A DNA stretch of 11,127 bases from an uncultured Sphingobium sp. Lineage in GTDB: Bacteria > Pseudomonadota > Alphaproteobacteria > Sphingomonadales > Sphingomonadaceae. Made by a program: the position numbers and the translations under genes. The notes under the pieces are model-generated. The model made no database searches. It worked only from the letters and a program-made list of their open reading frames with translations, and was not told the DNA's origin. The first letter of the stretch is position 1, and every line of letters begins with the position of its first letter. The DNA lies in the NCBI GenBank assembly GCA_913773715.1, contig CAJYHD010000412.1, forward strand, positions 1 to 11,127. The letters run 5' to 3'. This document shows positions 6,123-11,127 of this stretch, piece by piece.

Positions 6123-8192
6123 TCACAGCCCCAGTTGAACACGATCCTCGTCGGCCGACTGCTGCTCGGCGGGCACAGCGCTGCAGATCAGCACCTCATC
6201 ATCGGCGAGGCTGACGCCCGGTTGCCGGATATGGGTGACGGCCCCTCGCAAGAGTTTGGTCTTGCAGGTTCCGCAGGTGCCTTCGCGGCAGCTAAATTCA
6301 GGAGACAGTCCACGCGCTTCGGCAAGGTCCAGAAGCGTTCCGAATGCCGGAGTCCAGCGCGCCTCCTTGGCCGACGCCATGAAGGCGACGGGCACCGGCT
6401 TCGTCGAGGCAGGCCGCGTCGGCGCTTGGGCAGACGCCGCGACGTCGGGTGTGCGGATCAGGGAGGATGGCCCAAACGCTTCGGTGTGGATGCGCGCGTC
6501 GGCGATATTCAGCGCGCGCAGGCCGTCATAAAGCGCCCGGGTGAAGGCGGCCGGGCCACAGATGTAGAAATCATAGTCGTTGAACGGCAGGAAGCGGGTG
6601 AGCAGAGCCATGTCGATCCGGCCAGCGGCTTCGTAATCAATGCCTTCGGCGGCATCCGTGGGGTCGCTGAGCACCCGGATAACCTTCACGGCGCTGAAGG
6701 AGTTTTCGACCAGCGTCGCCAGCTCAGGGCCGAATGGGCGCTCTGCCTTGGTCCGGGCAGCATGGAACAGATAGGTCGGGCGGACCCGCTGTTTGCGGAC
6801 GCCCTCATAGACGACGTGACGCAGCATCGCGAGCATCGGCGTGATGCCGACGCCGCCCGCCAGTAGGACGGCGGGGCGCGCCTCGCGCGCGTCGATGATG
6901 AAGTCGCCAGCGGGTGCACGCGCCTCGATCACATCTCCGACGCGGATGCTATCATGAAAATGGCTCGAGACCGCGCCCTCGCGCTTGATGCTGAGGCGAT
7001 AGACCCCATCGGAAGGGGCGGCGGACAGCGTGTAGTTCCGGATGACGGGCTTGTCGTCGCCGGGCAGCGTCACGCGGATCGGGAGATGCTGGCCCGCCTG
7101 GTGGGGCAGTAGACCGGCGCCGTCGTCGGGCTGGAGGTGAAAGGAACGGATCGAGCTGCTCTCGTCGACGATCTTCGTCACCTTGAGCGGACGCCAGCGG
7201 GAAGACAGCTCGGCCGCGCGAAGACGGTTGGCGGCTTCGTCCCAATCGCCGGTCATCAGCGAACTCGGCGACCAGGGTTCCGCTTGCATGGCCCAGCGCA
7301 AGGCGAGCGCGCCACGTCGGCGCACAATCGTCTGCGCGGTAAACGTCCAGAGCCGCTCAGTCCCCTGAAAGGCGGCGATTTCGGAGCTGTCGAAGATCAC
7401 TTCGGCCGTGCCCGTCATCTGGAGCACATCGCCGCTCGCGTAATCGACGAACAGCAAACCGGCTTTGCCACTGAGGAGGATGTTGCCGAGCGTGTTGAAG
7501 AACAGGTTGCCGTCGAAATCGGGAATGGTGAGCGTGCCATCGTCGGCGATGCGGACGAACCCGGCTTTGCCGCCGCGATGGGAGACATCGACCTGCCGGC
7601 GATCGTCGCGATCGGCGTAGGAGGAGACGAAGAAGCTGTCCGCGCCTGCGATCATGGCCCGCGTGGAGGCGTCGAGCGCGCTCAGGGCCTCGACGGCGCC
7701 GGCATAGGGTGTGCCGGGATCGCGGGCGTAGCTGAAATCGCGAAGCTGGATGTAGCGCGGGCAGTTGCCGAAACTCTGGTCGACGTCGATCCGGAAACCG
7801 TGTGCGGCCTCCCTGACGACGCCGTTCACGCGGTTGCGCCGACGCGTGTGCATCTCGATGCCGAGCAGGCCGATGGGCTTGTACGGTGCAAGCCCGGAAG
7901 CGGCGGGATCGGTCGGGTCCGGACGCGCGTCGATCTCGAGCGTGGTCGCGTCGGGAGAGGTGATGAACCCCGAGCGCCCCTCCAGAAACATCGCCCAAGG
8001 CGCGCCTGCCTCGTCGACGCTGCCGAGCACGATGAACGGGAGCTTCGCATAAAATTCGCGGTGTTGATCGGGCATATAGTCGCGGATGACCCGCTGACCG
8101 ACCGATGCCATGCGTTCGGCGACGCCGACTTTCTCCTGAATGAAGCGCTCGCCTTCATGCCAGACCGGGAGCCTTGTGAAGTTCGACGTCAT
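6123..8192 (-). CDS. Three-module oxidoreductase: FMN split-barrel + FAD/NAD(P) reductase + [2Fe-2S] ferredoxin
   Basis: A 689-residue cytoplasmic fusion. Residues about 1-320 form a pyridoxamine 5'-phosphate-oxidase-like FMN-binding split-barrel region (PVWHEGERFIQEKVGVAERM at the start, FYAKLPFIVLGSVDEAGAPWA, then GFVRIADDGTLTIPDFDGN). Residues about 333-570 are a ferredoxin-NADP reductase-type module, with the FAD motif RNYTLS at 385-390, the nucleotide loop GGVGITPM at 446-453, and CGP at 545-547. After a Pro/Ala-rich linker (about 585-600), residues 605-689 form a plant-type [2Fe-2S] ferredoxin with Cys635, Cys640, Cys643 and Cys670. Electrons would run NAD(P)H to FAD to Fe-S, possibly on to the N-terminal site, but the final acceptor is unknown. 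The start at 8192 is preferred because the family-like sequence begins there. A frame-extending ATG at 8231 adds 13 unusual residues; both ribosome sites are weak. The gene lies 67 bp after the glutathione S-transferase stop codon. Confidence 0.93.
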   Translation of the reverse strand: MTSNFTRLPVWHEGERFIQEKVGVAERMASVGQRVIRDYMPDQHREFYAKLPFIVLGSVDEAGAPWAMFLEGRSGFITSPDATTLEIDARPDPTDPAASGLAPYKPIGLLGIEMHTRRRNRVNGVVREAAHGFRIDVDQSFGNCPRYIQLRDFSYARDPGTPYAGAVEALSALDASTRAMIAGADSFFVSSYADRDDRRQVDVSHRGGKAGFVRIADDGTLTIPDFDGNLFFNTLGNILLSGKAGLLFVDYASGDVLQMTGTAEVIFDSSEIAAFQGTERLWTFTAQTIVRRRGALALRWAMQAEPWSPSSLMTGDWDEAANRLRAAELSSRWRPLKVTKIVDESSSIRSFHLQPDDGAGLLPHQAGQHLPIRVTLPGDDKPVIRNYTLSAAPSDGVYRLSIKREGAVSSHFHDSIRVGDVIEARAPAGDFIIDAREARPAVLLAGGVGITPMLAMLRHVVYEGVRKQRVRPTYLFHAARTKAERPFGPELATLVENSFSAVKVIRVLSDPTDAAEGIDYEAAGRIDMALLTRFLPFNDYDFYICGPAAFTRALYDGLRALNIADARIHTEAFGPSSLIRTPDVAASAQAPTRPASTKPVPVAFMASAKEARWTPAFGTLLDLAEARGLSPEFSCREGTCGTCKTKLLRGAVTHIRQPGVSLADDEVLICSAVPAEQQSADEDRVQLGL

Positions 8193-8232
8193 CGTTCTCG
8201 TGCCTCTGCTGGGGTCTGGCGGGCGCACCATG

Positions 8233-8269
8233 GCGGGGCGCCCGCTGTCGGCGGCATGATTATGCCGCC
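8233..8269 (-). other. Two tandem hairpins between transferase and fusion genes
   Basis: GGCGGCAT-GATT-ATGCCGCC at 8250-8269 is a perfect 8-bp stem that includes the TAA stop codon of the transferase gene. GCGGG-GCG-CCCGC at 8233-8245 is a second perfect 5-bp stem a few bases on. No T-run follows either stem in the reading direction, so termination is doubtful. They may instead stabilise the upstream mRNA or set different expression of the two genes. Confidence 0.4.
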
Positions 8270-8871
8270 AGGCCGGCCGGGGTCTTCACGAAGGGCACAA
8301 AGCCCGGCAGCGCTTCGATACGGCGGAGGAAAGCGTTCACGTTCGGGTAGCCCGAAAGGTCGACATTGCCCTCCGGTGCACGCGCGACATAGCTGTAGAT
8401 GGCAATATCGGCGATGGTGGGCTGCGAGCCTACCAGCCAGTCAGTGTCTTCCAGATGGGCTTCGAGACGACCGAGCAGGGTGTGGGCGCGGCCGATCACT
8501 TCGTCGGCGTTGAACTTGGCGCCGAACACGGTGATGAGCCGGGCCGCTGCGGGACCATAAGCAACCTCGCCGGCAGCGACAGACAGCCAGCGCTGGACGG
8601 CGGCCGCGCCCTGCGAATCTTCGGGCAGCCAATCGGTGCGACCGGCCTTCGTGGCGAGGTAGACGAGGATCGCGTTGGAGTCGGCGACGATCACCCCGTC
8701 ATCTTCCAGCACTGGGACTTGGCCAAACGGGTTGAGGGCGAGAAACTCGGGGCGCTTGTGCGCGCCGGCCATGAGGTCGACTTCGATCAGCTCGTGGGGA
8801 ACGTTGAGGAGAGAGGCAGCTAGGACGGCGCGGTGCGAGTGGCCCGACAGAGGATGATGGTGAAGTTTCAT
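8260..8871 (-). CDS. Glutathione S-transferase family protein
   Basis: A 203-residue cytoplasmic protein with the usual two-domain layout. The N-terminal thioredoxin-like domain (about 1-78) has PLSGHSHR with candidate catalytic Ser9, the cis-proline VPVLED at 52-57 and the glutathione-binding DSNAIL at 64-69. The C-terminal all-helical domain (about 88-203) contains [18 protein letters not shown] and ends [14 protein letters not shown]. Such proteins conjugate or reduce electrophiles and peroxides with glutathione; the substrate here is unknown. The ATG at 8871 is preferred because AGGA lies upstream and it gives the usual start [14 protein letters not shown]. An upstream ATG at 8901 would add 10 atypical residues. 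As the first gene of the minus-strand cluster it is preceded by the candidate promoter and dyad at 8965-9030. Its stop codon is embedded in a hairpin. Confidence 0.93.
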   Translation of the reverse strand: MKLHHHPLSGHSHRAVLAASLLNVPHELIEVDLMAGAHKRPEFLALNPFGQVPVLEDDGVIVADSNAILVYLATKAGRTDWLPEDSQGAAAVQRWLSVAAGEVAYGPAAARLITVFGAKFNADEVIGRAHTLLGRLEAHLEDTDWLVGSQPTIADIAIYSYVARAPEGNVDLSGYPNVNAFLRRIEALPGFVPFVKTPAGLAA

Positions 8872-8964
8872 GGCGAGATCCTGCTTGATGGTCGGGTCCA
8901 TTCCCGATCCGCAGCGCCATTGTGCTTCGACGCCGGGTCGGCGAGAATGACCCGTCTCGGCACT

Positions 8965-9030
8965 TCATTATTCCGCTCACTGTAATGACGAAAAAAACGG
9001 AAGTTATAGGGGTATGGCACTGGCAGTCAT
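8965..9030 (-). promoter_or_regulatory. Candidate promoter and operator of the transferase operon
   Basis: On the minus strand, ATGACT (9025-9030) and TATAAC (9003-9008) are separated by 16 bp and match the sigma-70 consensus at 4/6 and 5/6 positions. Downstream lies a perfect dyad TCATTA-N12-TAATGA (8965-8988), covering roughly +8 to +31 from the predicted start, where a bound repressor could block transcription. The leader to the ATG would be about 125 bases. LysR-3 or an unlinked regulator might bind here. This is a pattern-based proposal only. Confidence 0.4.
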
Positions 9031-9206
9031 CTGAAGGCTGCTTTCGCTAATTGCCGCCGTTCTGTGAAGCTGGCGGGGTGACCGAACCTGGTCGTGTGCT
9101 GTCAGAAGCGGCATGCCGCGTAGTGGGATTTCGCGGACTTTAGGCTGCCGTTTCGACGGGGCAAAGATCGGACAGTGGCCGTCGGGCTACGATGTCTTGC
9201 GGCCCG
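9031..9206. other. Gene-free spacer between hipA and the transferase promoter
   Basis: No frame here has a coherent protein or ribosome site. The only distinctive structure is a 12-bp perfect palindrome GCGGCATGCCGC at 9108-9119. Downstream of the hipA stop the minus strand has a weak CGGGC...GCCCG stem with a 13-base loop and no T-run, so it does not qualify as a terminator. The stretch vaguely recalls recurrent intergenic sequence of sphingomonads, but I cannot confirm that. Confidence 0.4.
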
Positions 9207-10475
9207 TCATTTATCTGCGCAAGAATTCAGGATCGGCGTCATTGCCTTCACATGGGCGTCAATGCGCTCGAGTACCGCGCCGGGAACGACAGTCCGCTCG
9301 GGCAGCTTCCACCAGTGCTCGTGAACCTTGTCCACCGTTTCGACCACGGCCTGCAAGACTGCCGGTTCGGGCAGTCGAGCGCGGTTGGCCAGGGACTTCC
9401 AGCGTGGCGCAGTGAGCGCCTTGAAGGAGCGTTCGCCTCCCAGCGACAGAGCCAGGTTGTCCGTGGGAATATAAGGCACCGTAGAGAGCAGGTCGTAAGT
9501 CGGCGCGAGCGTTGGTGCTCTGCCGTCGCCACGATAGATAAGTGACCAGTTTTTCAGATGCATGTCGCCGTTTCCGGTGATCACCGCCAGCGCCAGCCGT
9601 CGTACGAATTCGAGCGCGGCTACTGGGGAAATGGCGATATTCAGTGCAGCAGCGATGTCGTGATAGGCTGCACCTTCATATTTGCGGGAGGGATAGACGC
9701 CGAAGACCTGGGCAAAGTCCTCGATGTGAATCCTCTCACCCTGCGGTCCGCGATCGAAGCGCCGGATCAGAAGAACCTTGCCTCCTGCCAGAGTTTCGAA
9801 ATCCTCTGGGATGCTTTCGAAATCCGCCTTCTCGACCAGTTCCCGCTCGGGCACGTCCATGCCGATCGCGGCGGCCAAGGCGAGGTTGGCAAACTCGTTC
9901 TCGGATACGCCGGGAAAAGCGGTAGATGGAAACTTCGCGATATACTGTCCTTGGCCGTCGTCGAGCGGGATCGTAATTCCGCCGCCTTTGCCCGTGTTCT
10001 TCATCACCGAGAGCTTCATCTGGACGCCTGCGAGGGAGAAGCGGGCCTTCGGCTTCTCCCGCATGCCATCCTGTAGTGCCACCACGCCGGCGCTCGGCAG
10101 AACCCTGACAGCTCCCGGCAAATCTGCGCCAAGCGCCGCCAACAGGTCGAAGTCGTTACCCGGACGGACAGCGCCAGCGTGATGCTTTTCCATCGCCTCG
10201 CGTAGCTTGTCCTCCGGCAGCAGGTTCGCGAAGAAGGCGGGCAATGCACCGTTCACTGGCCGCGGATCCTTCCGTAAGCCGCCGCTGGCCGCGCGGAAGG
10301 ACAGGCTGAGCACTGGAAAGCCGCCTGTTGCGCGATAGGTTTCGTCGAAGCTGAACGCATTGAAGTCGCCGGGCGTCCGGACGATCATGCCCACCTTCGT
10401 TTCATTGAGGAACACCTCAAGGGACTGGATTGCCTGCGGTGGGAGAGGAGCTTGCGCCACGACTTTCGCTTTCAA
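9207..10475 (-). CDS. hipA: HipA-type serine/threonine kinase toxin
   Basis: A 422-residue HipA-family kinase, about the usual length. HipA kinases phosphorylate a translation factor or aminoacyl-tRNA synthetase (GltX in E. coli) and slow growth. The N-terminal subdomain starts near LEVFLNETKVGMI. Kinase residues are visible: the phosphorylatable loop SLAGVQMKLSV at 147-157 (Ser147, matching the place of Ser150 in E. coli), ATP-binding Lys181 in IAKFP, Glu194 in SENE, RRFDR at 238-242, the catalytic GNGDMHLKN at 301-309 with Asp304 and Asn309, and metal-binding Asp328 in YDLL. All look intact, so an active toxin is expected. The start is a TTG at 10475 sharing TTGA with the hipB stop codon, a 4-base overlap implying coupled translation. 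A GTG five codons later (10460) is an alternative. It is controlled by HipB through the operators upstream. Confidence 0.93.
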   Translation of the reverse strand: MKAKVVAQAPLPPQAIQSLEVFLNETKVGMIVRTPGDFNAFSFDETYRATGGFPVLSLSFRAASGGLRKDPRPVNGALPAFFANLLPEDKLREAMEKHHAGAVRPGNDFDLLAALGADLPGAVRVLPSAGVVALQDGMREKPKARFSLAGVQMKLSVMKNTGKGGGITIPLDDGQGQYIAKFPSTAFPGVSENEFANLALAAAIGMDVPERELVEKADFESIPEDFETLAGGKVLLIRRFDRGPQGERIHIEDFAQVFGVYPSRKYEGAAYHDIAAALNIAISPVAALEFVRRLALAVITGNGDMHLKNWSLIYRGDGRAPTLAPTYDLLSTVPYIPTDNLALSLGGERSFKALTAPRWKSLANRARLPEPAVLQAVVETVDKVHEHWWKLPERTVVPGAVLERIDAHVKAMTPILNSCADK

Positions 10476-10762
10476 TCCGTTTGCGCGGCAAATGCAGGGA
10501 GGTCGTCTTCATCATGCGGGCGCATCAGCGCGTGGACGGCGGGCACCATGGACTGCGGCACCAGCATCATCTCCATCCCGAGTGCGCGCGACACGTTCAT
10601 CAAGGTGGTGAAGCGCGCCGCTGCGGCGCCCGTCTCTATATCACGATAACGGGGGCGGGATATGCCGGCGAGATCCGCGACCTGCTCTTGCGTCAGTCCA
10701 GCCGCCGTCCTCGCCTTCCGCAGACGCTCTCCAAGTTCGTGCAAAGGCCCCGGTCGATTCAT
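10472..10762 (-). CDS. hipB: HipB-type antitoxin, XRE-family repressor
   Basis: A 96-residue antitoxin and DNA-binding repressor, encoded immediately upstream of hipA as in the classical hipBA order. The Cro/C1-type helix-turn-helix spans about residues 8-66 (LGERLRKARTAAGLTQEQVADLAG, with recognition helix ISRPRYRDIE at 34-43). A 30-residue C-terminal tail (PQSMVPAVHALMRPHDEDDLPAFAAQTD) follows. HipB is expected to dimerise, neutralise HipA and repress the operon. The ATG at 10762 is preferred; a GTG at 10774 would add four residues but lies inside operator O1. Neither has a recognisable Shine-Dalgarno, so expression may be weak. It overlaps hipA by 4 bases. The paired structure and promoter-proximal repeats support a working module. 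Confidence 0.92.
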   Translation of the reverse strand: MNRPGPLHELGERLRKARTAAGLTQEQVADLAGISRPRYRDIETGAAAARFTTLMNVSRALGMEMMLVPQSMVPAVHALMRPHDEDDLPAFAAQTD

Positions 10763-10763
10763 T

Positions 10764-10883
10764 GATGCGTTCACGTATCATGTAACAAAGGAATGGAGCG
10801 TCTACGTATCTCCGCGGGCCGGGGAAGTCAATTCTTGATGCGTTTTCGTGTCACTATGCAAATCAGAGATCTGTAGACGCATC
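10764..10883. promoter_or_regulatory. Array of four 16-bp HipB operator candidates
   Basis: Four related imperfect palindromes, consensus about GATGCGTYTACGTATC. O1 (10764-10779) is GATGCGTTCACGTATC, O2 (10795-10810) is GGAGCGTCTACGTATC, O3 (10837-10852) is GATGCGTTTTCGTGTC, and O4 (10868-10883) reads GATGCGTCTACAGATC on the minus strand. Centres are 31, 42 and 31 bp apart, close to whole helical turns, so dimers would line up on one face. O1 ends one base before the hipB ATG and O2 covers the likely -10. The E. coli hipBA promoter also has four operators, of a different sequence (TATCC-N8-GGATA). HipB binding here is inference. Confidence 0.7.
10803..10831 (-). promoter_or_regulatory. Candidate hipBA promoter
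   Basis: On the minus strand TTGACT (10826-10831) matches the -35 consensus at 5/6 positions. Seventeen bases on, TACGTA (10803-10808) is the only available -10 at correct spacing and is weak. O2 lies on the -10 and O3 starts 6 bp upstream of the -35, which fits repression by steric exclusion. Confidence 0.4.
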
Positions 10884-11006
10884 TCGAAAGCGGGTCGGGA
10901 GCTGATAAGCTATGCGGGGCCGTCGCATAAAACCCATTTCCGCGGCTACGGCGACGCGATCATGTCGGGCGAATCGCCGTTAAAACGGGCTGGTTTCAGG
11001 CAGTAT

Positions 11007-11035
11007 CGGTTGCCGCAGGACTCGAACCTCCCCAA
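11007..11035 (-). other. tRNA 3'-end-like fragment, possible attachment site
   Basis: The minus strand reads AGGTTCGAGTCCTGCGGCAA, a T-loop (TTCGAGT) with a four-of-five-paired T stem and the start of an acceptor-like 3' strand. No anticodon arm, D arm or matching 5' acceptor strand is found upstream of it within the window, and no CCA follows. It is therefore not a complete tRNA gene. Such partial 3' ends are left where tyrosine recombinases integrate into tRNA genes. The parent tRNA is not identified. Confidence 0.35.
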
Positions 11036-11046
11036 CAAAAAAGTCC

Positions 11047-11074
11047 GAGGGTATCGAGGAGGGTATCGCTACCC
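11047..11074. repeat. 10-bp direct repeat pair and overlapping hairpin
   Basis: GAGGGTATCG occurs twice with 12-bp periodicity (11047-11056 and 11059-11068). The second copy leads into a perfect inverted repeat GGGTA-TCGC-TACCC at 11061-11074. Next to a tRNA-like fragment these resemble arm-type recombinase sites, but the sequence beyond the window is needed. Positions 10884-11006 and 11075-11127 hold no gene I can support; a short stem CGGCGA...TCGCCG around 10950-10980 has no T-run and is not called. Confidence 0.4.
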
Positions 11075-11127
11075 AGACACCATCGAAAAACGGCGAATTT
11101 CTGCGATTTTACGGCGCGTTTTCGAGT

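Noticed and set aside
6012..6866. Plus-strand open frame of 284 codons over the fusion 3' end and the spacer
   Set aside because: It has no ribosome site or family resemblance, and most of it is antisense to the ferredoxin and reductase modules.
6123..8192. True pyridoxamine 5'-phosphate oxidase (PdxH)
   Set aside because: The N-terminal part only shares the split-barrel fold. The protein is far longer than PdxH and carries reductase and ferredoxin modules.
7137..8513. Long plus-strand open frame (458 codons) opposite the fusion and transferase genes
   Set aside because: It is antisense to two well-recognised genes, its translation resembles no family, and such frames are common opposite GC-rich codons.
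9113..9415. 100-codon plus-strand frame crossing the hipA 3' end
   Set aside because: It is mostly antisense to hipA, has low-complexity Arg/Ser/Pro composition and no ribosome binding site.
10950..10985. Rho-independent terminator from the CGGCGA...TCGCCG stem followed by TTAAAA
   Set aside because: The stem is short with a long loop and there is no run of T on either strand.
11007..11035. Complete tRNA gene on the minus strand
   Set aside because: Only a T-arm and part of an acceptor-like strand are present. No D or anticodon arm lies upstream and no CCA follows, so it is reported only as a fragment.

Overview
The window is GC-rich bacterial DNA with dense, short-spaced genes and GTG/TTG as well as ATG starts. 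The protein families and their style point to an alphaproteobacterium, most likely a sphingomonad. That placement is an inference from general resemblance; nothing here, such as rRNA, fixes the taxon.

Left part (1-4311): three LysR-type regulators and one aldehyde dehydrogenase. LysR-1 (+) converges on the aldehyde dehydrogenase gene (-) with only 5 bp between stop codons. The dehydrogenase is divergent from LysR-2 (+), with a 91-bp shared control region. LysR-2 converges on LysR-3 (-), and their 3' ends overlap by 8 bp.

Middle part (3421-8871, all minus strand): a likely operon read right to left. Its order is a glutathione S-transferase-like protein, a 689-residue fusion (FMN split-barrel, FAD/NAD(P) reductase, [2Fe-2S] ferredoxin), an AhpD-like carboxymuconolactone decarboxylase-family protein, a DUF1348/NTF2-like protein, a shorter AhpD-like paralogue that has lost all catalytic residues, a 61-residue unknown protein overlapping it, and LysR-3. 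The set looks like redox or electrophile detoxification under a local regulator. No substrate can be read from the sequence.

Right part (9207-11127): a hipBA-type kinase toxin/antitoxin pair on the minus strand. Upstream are four copies of a 16-bp imperfect palindrome spaced 31, 42 and 31 bp centre to centre, about 3, 4 and 3 helical turns. They overlap or flank the best candidate promoter, and one copy touches the hipB start codon. This operator array is the clearest non-coding signal in the window. Beyond it lies a short stretch resembling the 3' end of a tRNA gene next to 10-bp direct repeats. It may be an integration-site remnant, which would place hipBA at the edge of a mobile or formerly mobile segment.

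I found no complete RNA gene, no insertion sequence, no CRISPR array and no convincing intrinsic terminator. The most unusual items are the hipBA operator array, the dead-plus-live AhpD-like pair in one operon, and the three-module fusion protein.
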